Below, piece by piece: positions 1-6,482 of a stretch of 7,080 bases of DNA (position 1 is the first letter of the stretch; every line of letters begins with the position of its first letter). The stretch is taken from contig PBXG01000010.1 of assembly GCA_002728355.1 (NCBI GenBank), positions 20,716 through 27,795 of the forward strand, read 5' to 3'. The stretch comes from Gammaproteobacteria bacterium. GTDB lineage: Bacteria > Pseudomonadota > Gammaproteobacteria > GCA-002705445 > GCA-002716945. The translations under genes were made by a program, and so were the position numbers. The notes beneath the pieces were generated by a model. It had not been told where the DNA came from and did not search any database. It saw nothing but the letters and a program-made list of their open reading frames with translations.

Positions 1-792
1 AGGCTAAAAGAAAAAGAATTATTTATTAATTGTGGAATACCGGTAACTAAATATACATCAGTTTATGACAATGATAGCTTAAAAGCATCTATTGATTACA
101 TGGGTAAGGATTCTATACTTAAAACTCGTTTTCTTGGTTATGATGGTAAAAATCAATTTGATATGGAAAAAGTTGATGGTATCGATTATTTGAAAGAGTG
201 TAAGTCAAATCAATTAATACTTGAAAAAAAAGTTGATTTTGAAAAAGAGATATCAATAATAGGCGTCAGAATGAATACGGGGAAAATATTATTTTATCCT
301 CTAGTTGAAAACATTCACAAAAATGGAATTTTAAATTACAGTATTGCTCCGTATGACGATAAGAAATTACAGAAACTTGCTGAAGAGTATCATAAAAAAA
401 TATCTGATAAATTGAATTATGTCGGAGTACTTGTCATTGAATTTTTTCTAGATAAAAATGGTATCCTTATTGCTAATGAAATGGCGCCAAGGGTTCATAA
501 CTCAGGTCATTGGACAAACGAAGGTGCAAATATAAATCAGTTTCAAGCACATATAAAAGCTGTTGCTAATTGTGAATTAGAGAGTATCTCTATTAAAAAT
601 CATTCAGCAATGGTCAATATTCTCTCTAAAAAACCGGACTTAAAAAATATCAAAGATTTTGATTATGCATATTATGATTATAATAAATCAGAACGACACA
701 ACCGAAAACTAGGACACATCACTCTCAACAACGAAAATCGTGATAAGCTTATGCAGGATTTAAATACAGTTTACAATTTTATTAAAACTTAG
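1..792 (+). CDS. purK: N5-carboxyaminoimidazole ribonucleotide synthase, PurK (5' end outside window)
   Basis: PurK is an ATP-grasp enzyme of de novo purine synthesis. It uses ATP and bicarbonate to convert AIR to N5-CAIR in the cytoplasm. The frame is open from base 1, so the first ATG at 100 is internal: the codons before it already read RLKEKELF...GIPVTKY, the usual start of the PurK ATP-grasp region. About 263 codons are visible; family members have about 355-380 residues, so roughly 95 N-terminal residues are missing. Visible landmarks are the nucleotide-binding loop (GYDGK, 136-150), FYPLVENIHKNGIL, the two metal-binding acidic positions (Glu codons at 439 and 478), the NEMAPRVHNSGHW block after 475, and the C-terminal RKLGHITL. 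The loop preceding GYDGK reads TRFLGYDGKNQ where E. coli has RRTGGYDGRGQ, so two usual glycines are replaced. The stop (TAG, 790-792) lies inside the 3' end of convergent pgi. Identification is secure; purE would be expected nearby outside the window but is not seen. Confidence 0.95.
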   Translation, partial: RLKEKELFINCGIPVTKYTSVYDNDSLKASIDYMGKDSILKTRFLGYDGKNQFDMEKVDGIDYLKECKSNQLILEKKVDFEKEISIIGVRMNTGKILFYPLVENIHKNGILNYSIAPYDDKKLQKLAEEYHKKISDKLNYVGVLVIEFFLDKNGILIANEMAPRVHNSGHWTNEGANINQFQAHIKAVANCELESISIKNHSAMVNILSKKPDLKNIKDFDYAYYDYNKSERHNRKLGHITLNNENRDKLMQDLNTVYNFIKT

Positions 793-2287
793 TCTTAAGA
801 AGTTGTAATATTATTTTATCGGTGTCTTTTCTATTGGATTGATTAATTTTATTAATAAACTTAGATGCGAGCAACTTTCCCTCTTCAACGCCCCATTGAT
901 CAAAACTATTAATATTCCATAAAATACCTTCAACGAATATTTTATGCTCGTACATTGATATCAAATTGCCAACACTATGAGGATCCACGCTGTTCATTAG
1001 AATTATATTTGAGGGATTATTACCTCTAATTTTCTTGTTATTTTTTTGACTCCCTTTTCCATAAAAGCAAAGATTAGCTTGAGCGATAAGATTCGATATC
1101 AGAAAATTAGATGACACTTTATTATCATTGCTGTCTATTACGCCAATAAAATCTAAAGCAATATCCTGACTGCCTTGGTGAATCATCTGAAAAAAAGAAT
1201 GTTGACAATCTGTTCCTGCTTGACCAAAAACGATAGGTGACGTATCTATATTAATTTCATTGCTATAGATATCACTGGATTTTCCGTTACTCTCCATTTC
1301 AATCTGTTGGATGTACTCAATGGCATCTTTCAATCTATAATTGTATGGACAAACACAAAAATTTCTTATTGAAAAGAAATTAATATTCCATATCGAAATA
1401 ATAGCTAATATCATAGGAATATTGTTACTTACTTTAGTCCTTTTAAAATGATTATCCATTTTGATTATCCCTTTATAAAATTTCTTGAAATTAGCCTTGC
1501 CAATTTGAAGTAGAATTATAAAACTTAGGGCACTTGTAACTGAAAACCTTCCAGGAATATTCTTTGAGAAGATAAGAATTTTGTTAGCATCAATACCTTT
1601 CTTGATAGCTGTAGATTTATCTGAAGTTATTGCAAATAAATGTTGGGACACAATTTCAGATGAAGCAAATTTAGATTTTAAAATTTTCTTTATGTAATCT
1701 AGATTAATAAGTATTTCTTTTGTAACAAAACTTTTTGATGAAAAAATAAAAATAGTTTCTTCTAAATCGAGATTTTTTATAGCATCATCTACTTCTTTTG
1801 TATCAGAGCTTGATACAAAGTTGATATTGAAATCTTTAGTAGAATAATCCTTAAGAGCATTACATACAAATTTGGGTCCAAGATTAGAACCACCTATACC
1901 AATATGTATAATATTTTTTATTTTTCTAGTGGTAAAATTTTTTAATGAATTTTTTCTTATACTATCATACATATTATACATATCATCTATAGTTTTTTCA
2001 CCTTGTTGTGAGTTTCTAAGAAAGATATGAGAAACATGTTTGTTTTCTGATTTGCTTTTGAATTTATTTGAAAATAATTTAGTTATCTCTTTTTTGATTT
2101 CAATATCTTTTAATAGCTTAAACAGTCTAGACAACGTCTGTTTATCTATAAAATTACGACTTACATCTATTGTTATATGATCATTCTTATAGATTAGATT
2201 GTCTTTTTGCGACTTTCGATTCTTATGATTCAGCTTATTATCTACCGCTGATATAATTAAATTTTTATCTAGTAATTTATCATCCAT
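782..2287 (-). CDS. pgi: glucose-6-phosphate isomerase
   Basis: Pgi interconverts glucose-6-phosphate and fructose-6-phosphate in the cytoplasm (glycolysis/gluconeogenesis). The 501-residue product has the family landmarks in order: GIGGSNLGP (130-138), SSKSFVTKE (183-191, phosphate-binding loop), PGRFS (245-249), MESNGK with the catalytic-base Glu332, GTDCQHSFFQ with His363, and SFDQWGVEEGK (461-471) with Gln464 and Lys471. The catalytic Arg247 is kept, but the usual GGR before it is PGR. The protein is about 50 residues shorter than E. coli Pgi (549); the loss is mainly N-terminal, including the stretch just before GIGGS. The ATG overlaps the panD stop by 8 bp (ATGGATGA) and no clear Shine-Dalgarno precedes it, so it is probably translated by coupling to panD. 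It is the last gene of the minus-strand block, and its stop (782-784) lies within purK. The panD-pgi adjacency is known from other Gammaproteobacteria. Confidence 0.96.
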   Translation of the reverse strand: MDDKLLDKNLIISAVDNKLNHKNRKSQKDNLIYKNDHITIDVSRNFIDKQTLSRLFKLLKDIEIKKEITKLFSNKFKSKSENKHVSHIFLRNSQQGEKTIDDMYNMYDSIRKNSLKNFTTRKIKNIIHIGIGGSNLGPKFVCNALKDYSTKDFNINFVSSSDTKEVDDAIKNLDLEETIFIFSSKSFVTKEILINLDYIKKILKSKFASSEIVSQHLFAITSDKSTAIKKGIDANKILIFSKNIPGRFSVTSALSFIILLQIGKANFKKFYKGIIKMDNHFKRTKVSNNIPMILAIISIWNINFFSIRNFCVCPYNYRLKDAIEYIQQIEMESNGKSSDIYSNEINIDTSPIVFGQAGTDCQHSFFQMIHQGSQDIALDFIGVIDSNDNKVSSNFLISNLIAQANLCFYGKGSQKNNKKIRGNNPSNIILMNSVDPHSVGNLISMYEHKIFVEGILWNINSFDQWGVEEGKLLASKFINKINQSNRKDTDKIILQLLKTKF

Positions 2288-2666
2288 TCGCTAGAGTAAT
2301 ATTTTTTTTATCCTTCTTTGATACGATGTTATTTTTCTCGTCCACATATATTATTCTTGGGCTGTGGTTTTTAATTTCTGAATTTTCGAGCTCGATATAT
2401 GCGCATATAATTATATTATGCCCAATGTCTGCTTTGTGACATGCAGCGCCATTGACGCATATACTTCCACTTTCAGGCTTTCCCTCAATAGCATACGTGG
2501 TAAATCTTTCGCCATTAGTGATGTTATATATATCTATTTGCTCGTAAGGCTCAATGCCTGCTGATTCTAGAAGTATACGATCAATCTCACATGAGCCTTC
2601 ATAATCTATTCTTGAGTCTGTAACAGTTGCTTTATGTATTTTAGAGTTTAAGAATTTTCTTTTCAT
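2280..2666 (-). CDS. panD: aspartate 1-decarboxylase proenzyme
   Basis: PanD decarboxylates L-aspartate to beta-alanine, the partner of pantoate in the PanC reaction. The 128-residue length matches the family (E. coli 126). The proenzyme self-cleaves at Gly24-Ser25, here in YEGSCEID, giving a short beta chain and an alpha chain whose Ser25 becomes the pyruvoyl cofactor. Other family residues sit at the same numbers as in E. coli: Lys9, Arg54, Thr57 and Tyr58 (NGERFTTYAI), followed by the NGAACH loop. The start ATG overlaps the panC stop (ATGA, 4 bp), with a strong GAGGAG in the end of panC, 11 bases upstream of the start. The 3' end overlaps pgi by 8 bp. In enterics PanD maturation and regulation involve PanZ; no panZ is visible here, and whether this organism needs one cannot be judged from the window. 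Confidence 0.97.
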   Translation of the reverse strand: MKRKFLNSKIHKATVTDSRIDYEGSCEIDRILLESAGIEPYEQIDIYNITNGERFTTYAIEGKPESGSICVNGAACHKADIGHNIIICAYIELENSEIKNHSPRIIYVDEKNNIVSKKDKKNITLANG

Positions 2667-3523
2667 AGGTTATCATACTCCTCAAGAGATTGATTGTCTA
2701 TCAGGCGGATGTTCTCAATATATGTTGCTATGAATATTCTTCTATTATTTGTGATATCTGATATTTTTTTAATTCCATGTTTTTGATGTAATAACCTCTC
2801 GTCATGAATCTCAACATATTGCGTTCTGCATACATCATTTAATAAATAAAGTTTCTTGAAGTCTTTCAGGCCTGTTGTCAAATAATAATCAATACAAGTT
2901 TTTTTTAAAGCCTGGATAATTGCAGAAGTTTCACTGAGTGAAATTTTAGATATACGAGAGTTTCTTGAGCTTAATGCTAGTTGATATGAATTTCGTATTG
3001 TTGGACATACTATCATTTTGATTTTATCAAAATAGTTTTCAATAATATACTTGATTAAAATAGTTTGTTGATAATCTTTCTCTCCAAAAAAAACATATGT
3101 TGGTTCGATAATTTCAAAAAATTTTTTAACTATCGCAAAAACACCATTGAAATGGTTTGTTCTCATTTTTCCACAAAGCATGTTATTAAAACCCCAAGGA
3201 AGCTGTTTAGAGTTGTCTATATCACTAAGAATTTCATCTCGAATAGGGATATAGAGATAATCAACTTTTTCTTTTTGAAGAAAAGATATGTCATCTTCGA
3301 GAGTGTTTGGATAGTTTTTCAAATCATTTAAATTATCAAATTGTAATGGATTGACAAAAATAGTTACAATTCTGATTGAATCATAATTTTGTGCGTCTCG
3401 TATAAGACTTAAATGTCCATCATGAATATTCCCCATTGTGGGTATGAGAGAAATCTTTTTATGATTAGATTTAATTTCTATGATTTTATTTCTAATTTCA
3501 CTAAGAGATTTTACTATAATCAT
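2663..3523 (-). CDS. panC: pantothenate synthetase (pantoate-beta-alanine ligase)
   Basis: PanC condenses pantoate with beta-alanine, using ATP through a pantoyl-adenylate intermediate, to give pantothenate. The 286-residue protein has the nucleotidyltransferase HxGH motif (PTMGNIHDGHLSL, 28-40), TIFVNPLQF (54-62), NHFNGV (123-128), FGEKDYQQ (146-153) and LALSSRN (182-188), and it ends with the family pattern IRLIDN. Just before LALSSRN the usual DG of (R-x-x-D-G-L-A) is Tyr180-Gln181, a non-conservative change beside the substrate site. The HxGH histidines, Lys149 and the SSR triplet are all present, so I infer an active enzyme. It lies 2 bp after panB and overlaps panD by 4 bp. No Shine-Dalgarno is visible before its ATG, so it probably relies on re-initiation after panB. 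Confidence 0.96.
   Translation of the reverse strand: MIIVKSLSEIRNKIIEIKSNHKKISLIPTMGNIHDGHLSLIRDAQNYDSIRIVTIFVNPLQFDNLNDLKNYPNTLEDDISFLQKEKVDYLYIPIRDEILSDIDNSKQLPWGFNNMLCGKMRTNHFNGVFAIVKKFFEIIEPTYVFFGEKDYQQTILIKYIIENYFDKIKMIVCPTIRNSYQLALSSRNSRISKISLSETSAIIQALKKTCIDYYLTTGLKDFKKLYLLNDVCRTQYVEIHDERLLHQKHGIKKISDITNNRRIFIATYIENIRLIDNQSLEEYDNL
2678..2683 (-). promoter_or_regulatory. Shine-Dalgarno for panD inside panC
   Basis: GAGGAG on the minus strand lies 11 bases before the panD ATG, within the Glu-Glu codons near the end of panC. It is the best match to the anti-Shine-Dalgarno sequence noticed in the block, although its spacing is on the long side. A second, out-of-frame ATG lies one base after it and is too close to be used. 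Confidence 0.6.
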
Positions 3524-3525
3524 AA

Positions 3526-4296
3526 TTACAGGAAGTTTTTTGTATTATAAATATATTTTTTAACGCGTGATTCGAAATCTTTTATTTTAAAATATTTTTT
3601 CTCAACTATCTTTGGTATTGAGTTATAGCTTATTCCAAGAATGTCATATGAGACTAATATCTGACCGTCGCATGATTTACCAGATCCTATGCCAATGATT
3701 GGAACATTAATTATTTTTCTTAGCTCCTTAGCGAGTAAATCTGTTACACACTCAATCAGAATCATTTTTACTCCAACTTCCTGAATTGTCTGTGCAATCT
3801 TAATAATAGAAGAGAATTCTTTTGGTGATTTTCCATATTTTCTAAAGCTATTTTTTTGAGATATAAGTTGCGGTGTTAAACCCAAATGACAGCAAATTGG
3901 AATCTTATTTTTTACAAGATGCTCAACAACATCAATATTGTTTTTATTACATTCAATTTTAATCATATTTACTTTGCACTCGCTAATAATTTTTTTAGCA
4001 TGCTTGTATGCGATCAATTTATTCAGCGATGATTCTCTGGGCAAGTCAGATATTAAATATGAATTTTTTACAGCTCTACGGACAGATTGAGAGTGATATA
4101 TCATATTTTCTAGTGAGACATTATGTGTATTTTTTTGTCCTTTGATGACTTCGCCGAGTGAGTCTCCTATAAGGATTATATCAAAACCTAATTCATCAAA
4201 ATATCTTGCAAAACTTGCGTCATAAGCAGTAATAGCTACAATACCAATATTTTTTTTCTTCAATAATTTAATTTTTTGGAATGAAGCCCTAGCCAT
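3526..4296 (-). CDS. panB: 3-methyl-2-oxobutanoate hydroxymethyltransferase (ketopantoate synthase)
   Basis: PanB transfers a hydroxymethyl group from 5,10-methylenetetrahydrofolate to 2-oxoisovalerate, giving ketopantoate, the first committed step to pantothenate and CoA. The protein has 256 residues (E. coli 264). Visible landmarks are ITAYD (22-26), GDSLG (44-48) with metal ligand Asp45, SDLP (83-86) with Asp84, MIKIE (111-115) with Lys113 and metal ligand Glu115, CHLGLTPQ (136-143), IECV with catalytic Glu182, and PIIGIGSG (199-206) followed by DGQILV. Several normally conserved surroundings differ: DLPFMxY is DLPRESS, KIEGG is KIECN, and the GGYKVQGR loop is represented by NSFRKYGK. All metal and catalytic residues remain, so it should be functional but is divergent. 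AGGA 9 bases upstream supports the ATG start, 3 bp after the kinase stop. FolK upstream belongs to the pathway of its folate co-substrate. Confidence 0.95.
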   Translation of the reverse strand: MARASFQKIKLLKKKNIGIVAITAYDASFARYFDELGFDIILIGDSLGEVIKGQKNTHNVSLENMIYHSQSVRRAVKNSYLISDLPRESSLNKLIAYKHAKKIISECKVNMIKIECNKNNIDVVEHLVKNKIPICCHLGLTPQLISQKNSFRKYGKSPKEFSSIIKIAQTIQEVGVKMILIECVTDLLAKELRKIINVPIIGIGSGKSCDGQILVSYDILGISYNSIPKIVEKKYFKIKDFESRVKKYIYNTKNFL

Positions 4297-4299
4297 GAT

Positions 4300-4929
4300 T
4301 CATATTCCTGACGGATTAAAATAGTTCTTTCCTTTAAGATCTTTTTTGATAACGTCAAGTAAAAGAGAATAGTCATCTGGTTTATTAACATCAACATTTG
4401 AAGTATTTATCACCAACAATGGAGATTCTTCATAAGAATGAAAATATTTTGCATAAGCATTAACAATTGATCCCAAATAATCTGATGTGATTTGATATTC
4501 ATATATCTCACCTCTTTTTTGAATTCTGTTCAACAATATATTTATGTCTGCTTGAAGATATATAACCAAATCAGGTTTTGGTTCATGGAAGTCTAGTTTA
4601 GAGCTTATATCATAATAAAGATTGAGTTCCTCATGATTAAGTATTATTTCAGCAAAAAGTTTATCTTTTTTCATTAAAAAATCTGAAACAATTTCATTTG
4701 ATGCAAAGAAGTCCTTTCTCTCTCGAGCAAAAACTTTTGACCTATTTAATAAAAATTGTAATTGTGTCGCAAGAGCAAATTCTTTTTGATTCTTATAAAA
4801 ATTTATCAGAAAAGGATTATCAGAAAAAGTTTCAAGCATAAGTTCATAATGTAGACTATGAGCTATCTTTTTTGCTAATGTAGTTTTACCTACGCCAATG
4901 GGTCCCTCAACAACAATATACTTACTCAC
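4300..4929 (-). CDS. deoxynucleoside kinase (deoxyguanosine/deoxyadenosine kinase family)
   Basis: The product is a 209-residue cytoplasmic P-loop kinase of the dNK family, which phosphorylates deoxynucleosides to dNMPs in salvage. Evidence: Walker A GPIGVGKT (9-16), LETFSDNPFL (32-41) with the catalytic-region acidic residue Glu33, TQLQFLLNR (55-63), IVSDFLMKKDKLFA (80-93), the hydrophobic strand PDLVIYLQAD (119-128) and the arginine-rich lid RIQKRG (135-140). The start is GTG, chosen because the conserved beta strand and P-loop begin directly after it and because GAGGT lies 8 bases upstream. The gene sits 11 bp after folK and 3 bp before panB, interrupting the common folK-panB pair. Substrate preference (dGuo, dAdo, or broader) cannot be read from sequence by eye, so no symbol is assigned, although dgk is used for such genes. 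Confidence 0.9.
   Translation of the reverse strand: MSKYIVVEGPIGVGKTTLAKKIAHSLHYELMLETFSDNPFLINFYKNQKEFALATQLQFLLNRSKVFARERKDFFASNEIVSDFLMKKDKLFAEIILNHEELNLYYDISSKLDFHEPKPDLVIYLQADINILLNRIQKRGEIYEYQITSDYLGSIVNAYAKYFHSYEESPLLVINTSNVDVNKPDDYSLLLDVIKKDLKGKNYFNPSGI
4305..4310 (-). promoter_or_regulatory. Shine-Dalgarno for panB
   Basis: CAGGAA on the minus strand, in the last codons of the kinase gene, places AGGA 9 bases before the panB ATG. This supports the ATG at 4296 as the start. Confidence 0.6.
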
Positions 4930-4937
4930 AACTTTTT

Positions 4938-4942
4938 ACCTC
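4938..4942 (-). promoter_or_regulatory. Shine-Dalgarno deciding the GTG start of the deoxynucleoside kinase
   Basis: GAGGT on the minus strand overlaps the folK stop codon and lies 8 bases before GTG at 4929. There is no suitable ATG nearby in frame, and the P-loop strand begins immediately after GTG, so this site decides the start. Confidence 0.65.
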
Positions 4943-5387
4943 ATACATATTGTATCAATTTCCCGAATTTTGGCATTCTAAAATTATAACCAGTTATTTC
5001 AAGCAAAGGTATCAAAACAAAATCTCTATTTATAATTTCAGGATGAGGTATTTTTAAAATATCTGAATCCAAAACTATATCGTCATATATTAAAATATCT
5101 AGATCTAGCGTCCTAGGACCCCATTTTTTTACTCTTTTTCTATGATGCTTTCTCTCAATTGATTGGAGAATCGCGAGAAGTTCGATCGGTTGATATGATG
5201 TTGTAATCTTTATTACTGCATTAATGAAATTAGGTTGATTCTGAGGACCTAGAGGGGGAGTTTCATAAAGTGAAGATTTTTTTTGAATATCAATTTTTGG
5301 TAAGTGATTTATTTCTCTTATACCTCTAATGACATGATATTTAGGATTATGCTGATTACTTCCGATGCCTATGTATGCGGTGTTCAA
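4941..5387 (-). CDS. folK: 6-hydroxymethyl-7,8-dihydropterin pyrophosphokinase
   Basis: FolK (HPPK) transfers pyrophosphate from ATP to 6-hydroxymethyl-7,8-dihydropterin, giving the substrate of dihydropteroate synthase in folate synthesis. The 148-residue protein starts with the family N-terminus AYIGIGSNQ, has YETPPLGPQNQPNFINAV (41-58), and carries the HPPK signature WGPRTLDLDILIYD (89-102) with Mg ligands Asp95 and Asp97 and Arg92, at E. coli numbering, then IPHP with His115 and RDFVLIPLLEI. It is only slightly shorter than E. coli FolK (about 160). The start is TTG: the conserved beta strand begins two codons later, no in-frame ATG or GTG lies within the short gap upstream, and no Shine-Dalgarno is evident. 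It follows rplS by 14 bp and precedes the kinase by 11 bp, marking the joint between the ribosomal and cofactor modules. Confidence 0.95.
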   Translation of the reverse strand: MNTAYIGIGSNQHNPKYHVIRGIREINHLPKIDIQKKSSLYETPPLGPQNQPNFINAVIKITTSYQPIELLAILQSIERKHHRKRVKKWGPRTLDLDILIYDDIVLDSDILKIPHPEIINRDFVLIPLLEITGYNFRMPKFGKLIQYV

Positions 5388-5401
5388 GAGGAATAATTTT
5401 T

Positions 5402-5752
5402 TTAATTCAATTTTTCTTTGATTCTTGCGGATTTACCAGATCTATCTCTGAGGTAATATAATTTAGCTCTTCTAACATTACCTCTTCTTTTTACTTTAAT
5501 TTCTGAAATAATTCTACTGTGAAGTTGAAAAACTCTCTCAACACCCTCTCCGTAAGAAATTTTACGAACAGTAAAAGACGAACTTATGCCTTTATTTTTC
5601 ATAGATATAACTACACCTTCAAATTGCTGGATTCTCTCTCTTTTGCCTTCCTTAACTTTTACGGATACCACGACTGTATCACCTGGTGAGAATTCAGGTG
5701 TTTTCCTAAGCTGTTTTGAATCAATTTTATCTATTATTTTATTTGTTCTCAT
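5402..5752 (-). CDS. rplS: 50S ribosomal protein L19
   Basis: L19 is a large-subunit protein at the 30S-50S interface. From the chosen ATG the product has 116 residues (E. coli 115) and matches throughout: FSPGDTVVV (21-29), QFEGVVI (43-49), [16 protein letters not shown] (60-75) and the basic C-terminal block [20 protein letters not shown] (88-107), ending ARIKEKLN. The frame stays open upstream to ATGs at 5767 and 5794 (giving 130 residues at most). I prefer 5752 because it gives the family length, and FSPGD then falls at residue 21 as against 20 in E. coli. AAGGA lies only 2 bases before this ATG, closer than usual, so coupling to trmD, with which it overlaps by 14 bp, may matter. The start is the least certain part of the call. 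Confidence 0.96.
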   Translation of the reverse strand: MRTNKIIDKIDSKQLRKTPEFSPGDTVVVSVKVKEGKRERIQQFEGVVISMKNKGISSSFTVRKISYGEGVERVFQLHSRIISEIKVKRRGNVRRAKLYYLRDRSGKSARIKEKLN

Positions 5753-6482
5753 TTTCCTTGGACTCATTGATGTATTCTTTGAGGAGTTTATCATCTTCTA
5801 TGCTAAGTTTCACGTTTTTTAGCAGATCAGGGCGATTTTTCCAGGTAATACCTAAAGACTGTTTTCTTCGCCATTTTGCTATCTCATTGTGATTACCACT
5901 AAGCAGAACATCAGGCACTTCATGGCCGTTTATTGATTCTGGTCTAGTGTAATGCGGATAATCAAGTAAATTATCTGTGAAAGAATCATTTAATATCGAG
6001 TCTAAATCATTAGCAACATTTGGTAGTAATCTAGTGATGCCCTCAAGAAGTATTAAGCTAGGTAATTCACCTCCAGATATTACATAATCTCCGAGAGATA
6101 TCTGCTCATCTACCAAATCATCTACTACTCTCTGATCATATCCTTCATAACGACCACATAAAAAAGTAAGATTTTGCACTTTTGTAAGTTCAGATATTTT
6201 ATGCTGGTCGAGTTTACTTCCATGAGGTGATAAATAAATTACATAGGATTTTCTTGTAATGCTTTTGAGGGCATCTTCAACAGGCTTGTATCTCATGACC
6301 ATCCCAGGTCCACCGCCATAAGATTTATCATCAATTCTCAAATTAGAGTCATCTGAAAAATCCCTCAAGTATATCGTATTTATTTCGATGATTTTTTTTT
6401 CAATTGCTCTATTAACTAGACCGTATTTTAAGAAATTATTTATTAGATCTGGAAAAATAGTAATAAAGTTAAAAGTTCTCAT
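5739..6482 (-). CDS. trmD: tRNA (guanine-N1-)-methyltransferase TrmD
   Basis: TrmD methylates G37 of tRNAs at N1, using S-adenosylmethionine, to prevent +1 frameshifting. The 247-residue protein shows the SPOUT trefoil-knot features: SYGGGPGM (54-61), [11 protein letters not shown] (83-93), [13 protein letters not shown] (107-119), [13 protein letters not shown] (129-141) and TRLLPN with Arg151. It then has the catalytic-region NDSF with Asp166, DYPHYTRPE (174-182), LLSGNHNEI (193-201) and the C-terminal [19 protein letters not shown] (203-221). Length and motif spacing match E. coli TrmD (255). The gene overlaps rimM by 14 bp and rplS by 14 bp, with AAGGT 8 bases before its ATG. A run of nine A bases on the coding strand (complement of 6392-6400) encodes EKKI near residues 28-31 without breaking the frame. 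Confidence 0.98.
   Translation of the reverse strand: MRTFNFITIFPDLINNFLKYGLVNRAIEKKIIEINTIYLRDFSDDSNLRIDDKSYGGGPGMVMRYKPVEDALKSITRKSYVIYLSPHGSKLDQHKISELTKVQNLTFLCGRYEGYDQRVVDDLVDEQISLGDYVISGGELPSLILLEGITRLLPNVANDLDSILNDSFTDNLLDYPHYTRPESINGHEVPDVLLSGNHNEIAKWRRKQSLGITWKNRPDLLKNVKLSIEDDKLLKEYINESKENENK

Noticed and set aside
783..805. Possible bidirectional terminator around CTTAGTCTTAAG
   Set aside because: The inverted repeat is very short and AT-rich, with no following T-run strong enough to support an intrinsic terminator.
3065..3331. Open frame of 88 codons on the plus strand
   Set aside because: It lies wholly antisense to panC, has a low-complexity Phe/Ile/Lys composition typical of antisense AT-rich DNA, and has no family motif.
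5753..5794. Longer L19 N-terminus starting at 5794 or 5767
   Set aside because: It would add 14 or 5 residues before the conserved start and deepen the overlap with trmD to 56 or 29 bp; the ATG at 5752 gives the usual family length.
5586..5822. Open frame of 78 codons on the plus strand with hydrophobic stretches
   Set aside because: It is antisense to rplS and trmD, both strongly conserved; the hydrophobicity follows from the complement of Lys/Glu-rich codons.
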